A stretch of DNA of 40,604 nucleotides from Thermoleophilia bacterium (GCA_023382435.1 JAHDVS010000004.1:49292-89895), one strand, 5' to 3'. Positions 1-7,446 are shown, counted from the first letter of the stretch. The notes: generated from the letters alone by a model not told the origin. Numbers and translations: made by a program.

Positions 1-98
1 GCCTCGGCCAGGATCACGCCGGCGAGCACGATCCCCTGCCCGCCGGCGCCCGCGAGGCGCACCTCGAGGCGCTCGCCGCCGCCCGTCTCAGCGCCCAT
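1..98 (-). CDS. korC: 2-oxoacid:ferredoxin oxidoreductase gamma subunit, N-terminal part (cut by window edge)
   Basis: Only the first 32 codons are inside the window. The protein begins MGAETGGGERLEVRLAGAGG and continues with GQGIVLAGVILAEA, the glycine-rich GxGGQG start that is typical of gamma subunits of 2-oxoacid:ferredoxin oxidoreductases (KorC/VorC family). The ATG at 98-96 overlaps the end of korB by 11 bp, so the two are probably translationally coupled. Family knowledge: the gamma subunit contributes to CoA binding and assembly with the alpha and beta subunits. Position as the last gene after korA and korB supports the call; the rest must be read from the neighbouring sequence. Confidence 0.85.
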   Translation of the reverse strand, partial: MGAETGGGERLEVRLAGAGGQGIVLAGVILAE

Positions 99-912
99 TC
101 GCCGGGCGGGTCGTCGCGGCTGTGTACTCGGGCCGCTCGGAGCGGTGGAGGATCCCGGTCTCGACGGCGAGCGGCCGGCCGGGCTGGGCGATGTGCGGGA
201 CGAAGCGCTTCCCGGCGAGCAGGCCGTCGATCGCCGCGTCGGTGCGCTTCATCCCGGCGAGCATCTCCGGACCCTCGCCGAGGCTGTTGTAGCGCCCGTA
301 GTAGACGGGGCAGTCGCTGACGACGTCGATGAACGAGCAGCCCCTGTGGGCGATCGCCTCGGCGATGATGTCGACGAGCTTCGGCGCCTCGTAGGCGACG
401 GCGCGGGCGACGAACGTGGCGCCCGCCGCGGCCATCAGCTTGCAGGCGTCGAAAGCGGGCTCGACGTTCCCGAACGGGGCCGTGCTCGCGACCGCGCCCT
501 CCGGGGTGGTCGGCGCGAGCTGGCCGCCGGTCATACCGTAGATCGCGTTGTTGAAGAGCAGGAACGTCAGGTCGATGTTGCGCCGCGCCGCGTGGATCAA
601 GTGGTTGCCCCCGATCGCGAGCCCGTCGCCGTCGCCGGTGAGGACGACCACGTTCAGGTCGGGCCGAGCGAGCTTGATCCCGGTCGCGAACGCGGGAGCG
701 CGCCCGTGGGTCGAGTGGAGGGTGCAGAAGTCGATGTAGCCGACGAGGCGGCTCGAGCAGCCGATTCCGGCCACGACCGCGACCTCGTCCTTCGAAAGCC
801 CGAGCCGGCCCACCGCCTCGAGGAACGCCCGCAGCACGATCCCGTGCGCGCAGCCCGGGCAGAGCACGTGCGGCATCGTCTCGTCGCGCAGGTAGTCCCG
901 GATGTCGATCAC
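88..912 (-). CDS. korB: 2-oxoglutarate/2-oxoacid:ferredoxin oxidoreductase beta subunit
   Basis: A 274-aa TPP-binding subunit. The start is the GTG at 912-910 (VIDIRDYLRDETMPHVLCPG), which overlaps the korA stop as GTGA; the longer upstream open frame is only a shadow of korA. Visible features are the N-terminal CPGCAHG iron-sulfur/TPP region, GIGCSS, and the TPP motif running from GDGDGLAIGGNH to FNNAIYGMTGGQ. Length and motifs match KorB/OorB. With KorA and KorC it should oxidatively decarboxylate a 2-oxoacid to acyl-CoA and reduce ferredoxin in the cytoplasm. Exact substrate (2-oxoglutarate or a branched or aromatic 2-oxoacid) cannot be read from sequence alone; the kor name follows the overall resemblance. 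Confidence 0.9.
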   Translation of the reverse strand: MIDIRDYLRDETMPHVLCPGCAHGIVLRAFLEAVGRLGLSKDEVAVVAGIGCSSRLVGYIDFCTLHSTHGRAPAFATGIKLARPDLNVVVLTGDGDGLAIGGNHLIHAARRNIDLTFLLFNNAIYGMTGGQLAPTTPEGAVASTAPFGNVEPAFDACKLMAAAGATFVARAVAYEAPKLVDIIAEAIAHRGCSFIDVVSDCPVYYGRYNSLGEGPEMLAGMKRTDAAIDGLLAGKRFVPHIAQPGRPLAVETGILHRSERPEYTAATTRPANGR

Positions 913-2054
913 GTGGCCCTCCCGCCGACCGGGGCGGCCGCGAGCAGGCGCTCGAGCAGCGCGTCCGGGAGGATCGGCTCGCCGTCTGCCCGCAGCACGG
1001 TGTCGATGCCCGCGGCGCCCGCGGCGGCGCGCTCGACCTCGCGGACGAGCTGGCCGCGGTTCATCTCCGCGACGACGATCGTGCCGACGGCCTGCGCCGC
1101 CTCCGCGACGGCGGCGTCGGGGAACGGCCACATCGTGACGGGCCTGAGCATTCCGACGCGGACGCCGCGAGCCCTGGCCTCGTGGATCGCGTCGCGCGCT
1201 GCGGCGGCGACGATCCCGTAGGCGAACACGCACACCTCCGCGTCGTCGAGGAGGTAGCGCTCGACCTCCTCGACCTCGTCGAGGTGCTCCTCGATCTTCG
1301 TGTGCAGGCGCTCGATCAGGGCGCCGGCCTTGCGCGTGTCGTTCGTCGGGTAGCCGGTCTCGTCGTGGGCGAGGCCCGTGACGTGGAAGCGGTAGCCGTC
1401 GCCGAAGGCCGCCAGCGGAGGCACGCCGCCCGGGGCGTTCGCGTAGGGGCGGTACTCGCCCGGCGGACAGCTCGGGCGGACACGCTCGACGAGCTCGACC
1501 GAGTCGGGCAGCTCGACGCGCTCGCGCACGTGCCCCATCACCTCGTCGTACGTGAGGATCACCGGTGTGCGGAAGCGCTCGGCCAGGTTGAACGCCCGCA
1601 CCGTCAGATCGTGGATCTCGCGCACGGACGCGGGCGCGAGCACGATAGCCGGGTGGTCGCCGTGAGTGCCCCACCGTGCCTGCATCACGTCGCCCTGCGC
1701 CGGGGAGGTGGGCAGGCCGGTGCTCGGGCCGCCGCGCATCACGTTGACGACGACCACGGGCAGCTCGGCCATCGCGGCGAAGCCGATGTGCTCCTGCATC
1801 AGGGAGAAGCCGGGGCCGCTCGTCGCCGTCATCGTCTTCGCGCCGGCCGCGGAGGCGCCGATGCACGCGCCGAGCGAGGCGATCTCGTCCTCCATCTGGA
1901 CGTAGGCGCCGCCGAGCGCGGGCAGGCGTCGCGCCATCGTCTCGGCGATCTCCGACGACGGCGTGATCGGGTAGCCGGCGAAGAAGCGACAGCCGGCGGC
2001 GATCGCACCGAGCGCGCAGGCCGCGTTTCCCTGGACGAGCGCCGGCTCAGCCAC
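909..2054 (-). CDS. korA: 2-oxoglutarate/2-oxoacid:ferredoxin oxidoreductase alpha subunit
   Basis: A 381-aa protein beginning MAEPALVQGNAACALGAIAA. It carries the family signature YPITPSSEIAE near residue 30, the conserved ATSGPGFSLM segment and GPSTGLPTSPAQGD followed by ARWGTHGDHP near residues 105-135, all typical of KorA/VorB pyrimidine-binding subunits. It overlaps the upstream iorB-ferredoxin gene by 8 bp and the downstream korB by 4 bp, so all are one transcript. It should pair with KorB to form the TPP active site. No fused gamma domain is present; the gamma subunit is separate (korC). Confidence 0.9.
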   Translation of the reverse strand: MAEPALVQGNAACALGAIAAGCRFFAGYPITPSSEIAETMARRLPALGGAYVQMEDEIASLGACIGASAAGAKTMTATSGPGFSLMQEHIGFAAMAELPVVVVNVMRGGPSTGLPTSPAQGDVMQARWGTHGDHPAIVLAPASVREIHDLTVRAFNLAERFRTPVILTYDEVMGHVRERVELPDSVELVERVRPSCPPGEYRPYANAPGGVPPLAAFGDGYRFHVTGLAHDETGYPTNDTRKAGALIERLHTKIEEHLDEVEEVERYLLDDAEVCVFAYGIVAAAARDAIHEARARGVRVGMLRPVTMWPFPDAAVAEAAQAVGTIVVAEMNRGQLVREVERAAAGAAGIDTVLRADGEPILPDALLERLLAAAPVGGRAT

Positions 2055-2907
2055 CGGCCAGCACCGCCTCGCGGGGCGTGATCGCGATCGCGAAGTCGGG
2101 GCAGAGGAACTCGCAGAGGCGACAGCCGGTGCAGAGCTCGGGCGCGACGGCGATCACCTTCTCGCGCTCGTCGAGCGCGAGGCAGTGCTCCGGGCAGAAG
2201 CGCACGCAGATGTCACAGCCCTTGCACCAGTCCTGGTTCAGCTCGATCACGGGCGGCGTTCTCGGCTCGAGCGGGGGCGGCACGCTGCCGGAGGGCCGGC
2301 CGTGCTCGAACGTCAGCTCCCTGCCGGCGCGAAACCCGGACAGGTTGACGTCGAGGGCCTTCTTCGGCACGTTCGTCCGGATCGCCCGCTCCCACGACTC
2401 GACGCCGACGAAGTCCTCGAGCAGCAGGGAGAGCACCCCGAACAGGACCGCGGAGGCGGCCTTGGGGTTGCCGAGCTCGCCGGCCACCCGGCGGGCCTCG
2501 ACGAGCCGCAGGTTGCCGACGAAGTCGCGCAGCGCCGCCGGGTGCTCGGCCGGGTAGCGGGAGTTCCAGGCGCGCCGGTCCGAGCAGGCGAGCGGCGGCA
2601 CAATCGAGTCGACGCTCGACACGAGCGTGCCCTCCGGCTTCAGGTAGACGAGCCAGCGCAGCGCCTCGGCCCACTCGAACGCGAGCAGGACATCGGCGGT
2701 TCCGAGCGGGATCAGCGGGCTCGCGACCCGCTCGCCGAAGCGCAGGTGGCTCGAGACCATGCCGCCGCGCTGTGCCATCCCGTGCACCTCGCTCGTCTTG
2801 ACGTCGAAGCCCGCGTCGAGCAGCGCCGCGGCGACGACGCTCGAGCCGAGGACGACGCCCTGGCCGCCGACGCCGACGAGCAGTACCCCGCGCGTCTCGC
2901 TAGCCAC
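2047..2907 (-). CDS. iorB: Indolepyruvate ferredoxin oxidoreductase beta subunit fused to a 2[4Fe-4S] ferredoxin domain
   Basis: A 286-aa protein with two parts. Residues 1-200 are an IorB/gamma-type domain (GVGGQGVVLGSSVVAAALL, then SEVHGMAQRGGMVSSHLRFG, the classic IorB MAQRGG motif). Residues about 220-286 form a dicluster ferredoxin with CKGCDICVRFCP and CTGCRLCEFLCP. IorB is normally about 190-200 aa without a ferredoxin, so this is a fusion. In oor/kor operons a separate delta (ferredoxin) subunit often sits just before the alpha gene, and the fused domain occupies exactly that place. IorA already has its own clusters, so I infer that the extra domain may serve as the Kor delta subunit or link both enzymes. 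Overlaps iorA by 8 bp and korA by 8 bp. Confidence 0.88.
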   Translation of the reverse strand: MASETRGVLLVGVGGQGVVLGSSVVAAALLDAGFDVKTSEVHGMAQRGGMVSSHLRFGERVASPLIPLGTADVLLAFEWAEALRWLVYLKPEGTLVSSVDSIVPPLACSDRRAWNSRYPAEHPAALRDFVGNLRLVEARRVAGELGNPKAASAVLFGVLSLLLEDFVGVESWERAIRTNVPKKALDVNLSGFRAGRELTFEHGRPSGSVPPPLEPRTPPVIELNQDWCKGCDICVRFCPEHCLALDEREKVIAVAPELCTGCRLCEFLCPDFAIAITPREAVLAGG

Positions 2908-4711
2908 CGGCGGCCCCCCACGCCGAGACCGGGACGATCGCCCCGCTCGGGCACATCTGGGCGCAGACGGTGCAGCCCGTGCACGTGCCCTCGTCGATCT
3001 GCACCTTGCGCCGCCCGTCGTGGAACTCGTCCGTCCACGTCAGCGAGGGACAGCCGATGTTCATGCAGAGCTGGCAGGCGATGCACGCGTCGAGGTCGAC
3101 CTCGAACGGGTAGTCGCGCACCTTCACGGGCGCCTCGACGCAGGGGCGGTTCGTGATCACGACCGCCGGCCCCGGGTACTTGATCGCCCGCTCGAGCGCC
3201 ACGTGGGTCGCGGCGACGTCGTAGGGGTCGACGACCTCGACGTGCTCGACCCCGAGCGAGCGGCAGAGCGCCTCGAGATCGACGGCGCCGGCCTGGGCGC
3301 CGCTGATCGTCGAGCCCGTTCCGGGGTGGGCCTGGCCGCCGGTCATCGCGGTCGTGCCGTTGTTGAGGATCACGACGGTCACGTCCGTCCCCGAGGTGAC
3401 GGCGTCGATCAGCGCGGGAATCCCGCCGTGCAGGAAGGTCGAGTCGCCGATCGAGGCGACGACCGGGCCGTCGGCGCCGCCCGAGCGGGCGAGCCCGACG
3501 GCCATGCCGACGCTCGAGCCCATCGCCACGCACGTGTCCATCGCCGACAGCGGCTCGAGCGCGGCGAGCGTGTAGCAGCCGATGTCGCCGGCGACGACCG
3601 CTCCAAGCTGGCGCAGCGCCATGAACGGCGTCGCGTGCGAGCAGCCCGGGCAGAGGACGGGCGGCCTCGGGCTCGGCTGAACCGCCAGCTGCGCTCGCGG
3701 CGCCACCGGCTCGGCTTCGGGTGCGAGGACGCCGGCGGCGACGAGGCCGGAGCGCACGAGCTCCGGGGAGAGCTCGCCGAGACGGGGGAAGAACTCCTTG
3801 CCGGAGACCGCGATCCCGGCCGCGAGCAGGATCTCCTCGAGGAACGGCTCGAGCTCCTCGACCACGAGCACTCGCTCGACGCTCGCGGCGAAGCGCCGAA
3901 TCGTCCCGAGCGGCGGCGGGTAGGTCAGTCCGAGCTTGAGCACGCTCGCCCCTGGCAGCGCCTCGCGCACGTACTGGTAGGTGACGCCGGAGGTGACGAT
4001 GCCGACCGTCGGGTCGCCCTCCTCCCAGACGGTGAGCGGGCTCTCTTCGGCGAAGGCGGCGAGCCGCTCGAGGCGTTCGAGCACGACGGGGTGGCGCAGG
4101 CGCGCGTTGCCGGGCAGCATCACGTACTTGCGCGGGTCGCGCGTGAACGGCCGGGCGGGCGAGCCGGCCGGGGGCTCGAGCTCGACGACGCCGCGGCAGT
4201 GCGAGATCCGCGTCGTCGTGCGCAACAGCACGGGGGTGTCGAACTCCTCCGAAAGCCAGAAGGCGAGCCTCGCGTGCTCCTTCGCCTCCCGGCTGTCCGC
4301 GGGCTCGAGCACGGGGACGGCTGCAAAGCGCGCGTAGAGGCGGTTGTCCTGCTCGTTCTGGGAGGAGTGCATGCCGGGGTCGTCGGCGGACACGACCACG
4401 AGTCCGCCGTTGACGCCGGTGTAGGCGGCGGTCAGGAACGTGTCGGCAGCGACGTTGAGGCCCACGTGCTTCATGGTCGCGAGCGCCCGCACGCCGCCGA
4501 TCGAGGCGCCGAGCGCGACGTCGAGGGCAACCTTCTCGTTCGGCGACCAGGAGACGTCGATGCCGTCGTAGCGGGCGAGCGCCTCGAGGATCTCGGTGCT
4601 GGGCGTGCCCGGGTAGCCGACGCCGATCCTGGCGTCGGCCTCGACGGCGCCGCGGGCGATCGCCTCGTTTCCCGAGAGGAGGGCGCGGGTCGACTGCTCC
4701 ACGAGGCTCAT
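2900..4711 (-). CDS. iorA: Indolepyruvate ferredoxin oxidoreductase alpha subunit
   Basis: A 603-aa protein, the usual IorA length. The N-terminal half has GVGYPGTPSTEILEAL and MKHVGLNVAADTFLTAAYTG; the middle has VLCPGCSHATPFMALR and the TPP motif GDSTFLHGGIPALIDAV followed by ILNNGTTAMTGGQ; the C-terminus has two [4Fe-4S] motifs, CIACQLCMNIGCP and CTGCTVCAQMCPSGAI. Family knowledge: IorAB converts arylpyruvates (indole-, phenyl-, hydroxyphenylpyruvate) to aryl-acetyl-CoA with ferredoxin as acceptor. It is the first gene of the operon; the ATG at 4711 lies two bases from a perfect palindromic operator, so regulation directly at the start of transcription and translation is likely. Confidence 0.93.
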   Translation of the reverse strand: MSLVEQSTRALLSGNEAIARGAVEADARIGVGYPGTPSTEILEALARYDGIDVSWSPNEKVALDVALGASIGGVRALATMKHVGLNVAADTFLTAAYTGVNGGLVVVSADDPGMHSSQNEQDNRLYARFAAVPVLEPADSREAKEHARLAFWLSEEFDTPVLLRTTTRISHCRGVVELEPPAGSPARPFTRDPRKYVMLPGNARLRHPVVLERLERLAAFAEESPLTVWEEGDPTVGIVTSGVTYQYVREALPGASVLKLGLTYPPPLGTIRRFAASVERVLVVEELEPFLEEILLAAGIAVSGKEFFPRLGELSPELVRSGLVAAGVLAPEAEPVAPRAQLAVQPSPRPPVLCPGCSHATPFMALRQLGAVVAGDIGCYTLAALEPLSAMDTCVAMGSSVGMAVGLARSGGADGPVVASIGDSTFLHGGIPALIDAVTSGTDVTVVILNNGTTAMTGGQAHPGTGSTISGAQAGAVDLEALCRSLGVEHVEVVDPYDVAATHVALERAIKYPGPAVVITNRPCVEAPVKVRDYPFEVDLDACIACQLCMNIGCPSLTWTDEFHDGRRKVQIDEGTCTGCTVCAQMCPSGAIVPVSAWGAAGG

Positions 4712-4713
4712 CT

Positions 4714-4744
4714 TGACCGATCGGTCAGTTTGACCGCTTGGTCA
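4714..4744. promoter_or_regulatory. Two tandem TetR-type operator palindromes in front of iorA
   Basis: TGACCGATCGGTCA at 4714-4727 is a perfect 14-bp palindrome. TGACCGCTTGGTCA at 4731-4744 has the same TGACC/GGTCA arms with a 4-bp centre. The centres are 17 bp apart, so dimers would bind on neighbouring helical faces. They fill the space between the predicted -10 element and the iorA ATG, the expected place for a repressor. The half-site resembles operators of TetR-family regulators of acyl/aryl-CoA catabolism; that assignment is inference and the repressor gene is not identified here. Confidence 0.72.
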
Positions 4745-4773
4745 AATATACCTCACTTCTCGACGGGTGTCAT
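4745..4773 (-). promoter_or_regulatory. Sigma70-type promoter of the ior-kor operon
   Basis: Read on the minus strand: ATGACA (-35, 4773-4768), a 17-bp spacer, and TATATT (-10, 4750-4745). Spacing is ideal and the region is AT-rich in a GC-rich context. Transcription should begin about 7 bp downstream, inside the first operator palindrome, giving a leader of about 25-30 nt made almost wholly of the second operator. No clear Shine-Dalgarno sequence is seen before the ATG. Confidence 0.65.
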
Positions 4774-6515
4774 CGGCGCGCACGGACGGTGAGCGGCGGG
4801 CTCGCGGCGCTCCGCGAGATAGCCCGGTAGACCGTCCCCTGGCGCTGGGCAACGCGGAGCGACCAGCGCCCATCGGTGCTGACCCGCGCTATTCCGGCGG
4901 CGTGGTACGCGGTCTCACCGGGGCGGCGCGCGTAGACGGTCACGAGCTCGCGTGCGCGCAGGCTTCGGACGCGGCCTGTGAGGAGCACGGCCACGCCGCC
5001 GCGGGTGGCTCGCGCCCTGGCGGCGATCGTGACCGCGGCCGGGGGAAGCGTCAGGGTGGCGACGCGGGAGCCCCAGGCGTGCGGCGCGCGCCCGGGCAGC
5101 TCGTCGCGCAGGCAGACCGCTGTCCGGCGAACGTCGCGCAGGCGGCTGCGCAGCACGACGGCGAGGCTCCGGCTCGAGCCGGCGGCGGCGAGGCCCGCAG
5201 CGAGCGCCTGGCGGCGGAACTGGTCGGCGATGATGCTGCGCGCCAGCGCCCGGTCGAGGCCGCGTGCGGCGAGCTCGCCCTCGTAGGCCGCCGTGTCGTC
5301 GCCGAAGCGGGTGCCGACGAGCCAGCGCTCGGCCCGGTCGAGGTCGGCCGCGGCGACCGCGCCGCCGTCGCGGGCGAGCACGAGGCGGGTCAGGAGCGCG
5401 GTCAGGGCAACGCGCCGGTCGCCGGTCGCAACGGCGAGCGCCTCGACGTCGGTCGTCGCGATCCGGCCGGCCTGCGTGGTGCAGTGGGCGCCGTCGGGGA
5501 GCGCGATCTGCCCGGCGGTGAGGGACGCCGGGAACGCGGGCCCGGCAGCGGCGGGCCCGTCGCAGAGCGACGGGTCGCGCGTCCAGAGGTAGACGCAGGC
5601 GGCGGTGGGCTTGTCCGGGTCGGCGCTGTTCTCAGAGAACGTCCCCCAACCCCAGGACCAGACGCTTGCCAGGCCGAGCTCGGATGCGACCTGGCGGGCC
5701 GACAGGGTCTCCTGCTGGACGATCTCGAGCCAGGCCTCGAGCGGCTCGAGGCCCTCGCGTCCGCCCTTGCCCGGGCCGGACTGGAAGCCGAGTAGGAGCC
5801 CGAGCCGATCGGCGGGGATTCCAAGCGCGAGGAACGGCGCCACGGCGGCGCGCATCGCGATCCGCCGCGCGCGCTGGCTGAGCACGGGACCCTTGCGGTG
5901 GGCGTGCGGTGCGTTGAAGTGCATCTGCCGGACGATCGAGGCGTGGAGAGCGACCTCCCGCCACCAGACCGCGGCGTCGCCGGCGACGAACGGCGCCCCG
6001 CCTCCCGACGGTTTGCCCGGGACAAGCAGGACAGGCTGCGCTCCGCGCTCGGCAAGCGTCGTCACGACCGCGAGCACGTTCGCCCGGTAGCGGTAGATCT
6101 CGGGCGGCCAGGGCGTGGCGCGGGAGGCGCCCGCCAGCTCGTTCAGCGCGATCACCGGCGTCGCGCAGCCGGTCGCTGCGACAGCGAGATCGAAGAGCGC
6201 GTTCGCCCGCTCGACGACGTGCTCGGGCTCGGCGGGGGCCGGCGGCCCGCCGGCGAGGCCTTTCAGGGACATGTGCCAGTAGACGGTGTGGGCGCCGAGG
6301 CTACGCAGCTCGGCCGAGCGCTGGAGCCCGCTCGTCGCGACGACGATGCCGGGCTTGCCGAACAGCGCCTGGCGGAACGACACCGACCCGTCGGCGAACT
6401 CGAACCAGAGCGGCTGCCCCGAGGGGAGCCCGCACGGCCACTCCTGGGCGCGCGCCTGGCCGGCGGCCGTGGCCGCGGCCACGCAGGCGAGCAGGAGAGT
6501 TGCCAGTCGCTTCAT
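4770..6515 (-). CDS. Secreted protein of unknown function, possible TIM-barrel-like domain
   Basis: 581 aa from the ATG at 6515 (MKRLATLLLACVAAATAAGQ), chosen because it opens a clear Sec signal peptide ending near AQARAQ; upstream codons look non-coding. The mature protein is rich in segments such as YWHMSLKGLAGGPP, PVIALNELAG, LLLGFQSGPGKGG and SVWSWGWGTFS, which read like alternating strands and helices of a glycosidase-like barrel with acidic loop residues, but I cannot assign a family. The C-terminal ~90 residues are beta-rich (VTIAARARATRGGVAVLLTG then a run ending in TVRARR) and look like an Ig/carboxypeptidase-regulatory-type sandwich. Role unknown. The ior-kor promoter starts immediately after its stop. 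Confidence 0.75.
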   Translation of the reverse strand: MKRLATLLLACVAAATAAGQARAQEWPCGLPSGQPLWFEFADGSVSFRQALFGKPGIVVATSGLQRSAELRSLGAHTVYWHMSLKGLAGGPPAPAEPEHVVERANALFDLAVAATGCATPVIALNELAGASRATPWPPEIYRYRANVLAVVTTLAERGAQPVLLVPGKPSGGGAPFVAGDAAVWWREVALHASIVRQMHFNAPHAHRKGPVLSQRARRIAMRAAVAPFLALGIPADRLGLLLGFQSGPGKGGREGLEPLEAWLEIVQQETLSARQVASELGLASVWSWGWGTFSENSADPDKPTAACVYLWTRDPSLCDGPAAAGPAFPASLTAGQIALPDGAHCTTQAGRIATTDVEALAVATGDRRVALTALLTRLVLARDGGAVAAADLDRAERWLVGTRFGDDTAAYEGELAARGLDRALARSIIADQFRRQALAAGLAAAGSSRSLAVVLRSRLRDVRRTAVCLRDELPGRAPHAWGSRVATLTLPPAAVTIAARARATRGGVAVLLTGRVRSLRARELVTVYARRPGETAYHAAGIARVSTDGRWSLRVAQRQGTVYRAISRSAASPPLTVRARR

Positions 6516-6585
6516 CGCTCCGGGCGCGATTGCGCCGCGCCGGGGAGGATACCGGCAGGTCGGGCAGCGCCCCCCGGGGGGCCCG

Positions 6586-6690
6586 CTAGCGGCCGCGCGC
6601 GCGCAGGCGCGCGTGGGAGCCTTCGGAGAGGATCGCGAGGAAGACCGCGACGACGCCGACGAGCACCGCAAGGATGGAGAACCACGTCAT
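6586..6690 (-). CDS. 34-aa single-pass membrane peptide
   Basis: A short ORF: MTWFSILAVLVGVVAVFLAI followed by a basic tail ending RARGR. The ATG at 6690 has a strong Shine-Dalgarno (GGAGG with 4-base spacing). It codes for one hydrophobic helix (residues 4-21) and a positively charged cytoplasmic C-terminus. It lies 53 bp downstream of the selenoprotein-like peroxidase and 70 bp before the secreted protein, all on the minus strand, so it may be in one transcript with them. No family recognised; the ribosome-binding site and hydrophobic pattern are the only support. Confidence 0.6.
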   Translation of the reverse strand: MTWFSILAVLVGVVAVFLAILSEGSHARLRARGR

Positions 6691-6743
6691 GGGCCTCCGG
6701 TATCGGCACGTGCCGTGCGTTGCTTTAGGGCCCGGGCTGCGGT

Positions 6744-7325
6744 TCACCGTCCGAGCGAGTGGTACTCCTCGTTCGGCACCCAGCCAAACGCGTTCGCGAG
6801 GCGGTTCGTGAAGTTGAACATCGCCGCGACCTCGCCGATGTCCATGATCTCCTCGTCCGTCCAGCCGGCGTCGCGCAGCAGCTCGAGGTCCGACTCGGCG
6901 CAGGCGGCCGTGCGGGTCGTGACCGTGACGGCGAAGTCGAGCATCGCCCGCTCCTTCGCCGTCAGCCGGGCCGCGTGGCGGTAGTCGGCCATGAGCTGGT
7001 CGGCGAGCACCGCGTCCTCCGTGAGTTGCCGCAACGCGGCAGCGTGGGAGGTCAGTCAGTAGTAGCAGCGGTTCTCGGCGGAGACGACGACGGCGATCAT
7101 CTCCCGCTGGGCCGGGGTCAGTCCGGACTCGCCGCGCAGGAGCTCGTCGTAGTAGGCACGCCAGCGCACCATGTGCGCCGGGCGCAACGCGAAGACCCGA
7201 AACACGTTCGGCACGAACCCGAGTCGCTCGCGGGCCTTCGCGAACAGCTCGCGCAGCTCGGCGGGCAGCTCCCGCTCGTCCGGGACCGGCAGCCAGGAGA
7301 TCCGCTCGCGCTTGCAGCGTGCCAT
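6744..7325 (-). CDS. AhpD-like peroxidase-related enzyme with in-frame TGA (probable selenocysteine)
   Basis: 193 codons in one frame from ATG 7325 to TGA 6744, interrupted at codon 90 by TGA (7058-7056). Before it the protein reads to SAENRCYY; after it the same frame continues LTSHAAALRQLTED and ends in FNFTNRLANAFGWVPNEEYH SLGR, the normal C-terminus of the peroxidase-related (carboxymuconolactone decarboxylase/AhpD) family. Family members have Cys at the TGA position, giving ExxCxxCxxxH; here it is E84, C87, TGA90, H94. Reading TGA as selenocysteine restores a full-length CxxU enzyme. A hairpin 20 nt downstream and selD at 33-34 kb support this. The alternative is a nonsense mutation or sequence error; gene finders would split it in two. 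Likely role: thiol/selenol-dependent peroxide reduction. Confidence 0.8.
7027..7041 (-). promoter_or_regulatory. Candidate bSECIS hairpin downstream of the in-frame TGA
   Basis: On the minus strand TGCCGC (7041-7036) and GCGGCA (7032-7027) form a perfect 6-bp stem with the loop GTT. The loop begins 20 nt after the TGA. Known bacterial SECIS elements are small hairpins with a G at the start of the apical loop, roughly 16-37 nt from the UGA; this one fits. It lies inside the coding sequence, as bacterial SECIS elements do. GC-rich DNA forms such stems by chance, so this is supporting rather than decisive. Confidence 0.5.
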
Positions 7326-7339
7326 GCTCGCCGGCAGGC

Positions 7340-7345
7340 TACAAT
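7340..7345 (+). promoter_or_regulatory. Possible -10 box for tRNA-Asp
   Basis: TACAAT at 7340-7345 lies 12 bp before the mature tRNA 5' end, as expected for a -10 element with a short 5' leader. No good -35 at 16-18 bp is visible (TTGCAG at 7312 is 22 bp away). Confidence 0.4.
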
Positions 7346-7357
7346 GCTCCGGCCCAG

Positions 7358-7431
7358 GGGGGCGTAGTTCAGCTGGTTAGAACGCCGGCCTGTCACGCCG
7401 GAGGTCGCGGGTTCGAGTCCCGTCGCTCCCG
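7358..7431 (+). tRNA. tRNA-Asp (GTC)
   Basis: 74 nt cloverleaf. The acceptor GGGGGCG (7358-7364) pairs with CGCTCCC (7424-7430), discriminator G7431. The D-arm contains AGCTGGTTAGA, the anticodon stem CCGGC/GCCGG encloses loop CTGTCAC with anticodon GTC at 7392-7394, and the T-arm has GTTCGAGTC. CCA is not encoded. A restriction-modification cassette bounded by inverted repeats follows directly, so this tRNA may mark an integration hot spot. Confidence 0.95.
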
Positions 7432-7446
7432 TCCCGTCACTACGGG

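Noticed and set aside
145-1221. Long plus-strand open frames opposite korA/korB and similar ones opposite other genes
   Set aside because: They mirror real genes in a GC-rich genome, have arginine- or alanine-rich low-complexity products, no family motifs and no ribosome-binding sites.
913-1866. Long upstream extension of the korB frame
   Set aside because: It lies inside korA, gives arginine-rich nonsense, and the GTG at 912 with GTGA overlap explains the true start.
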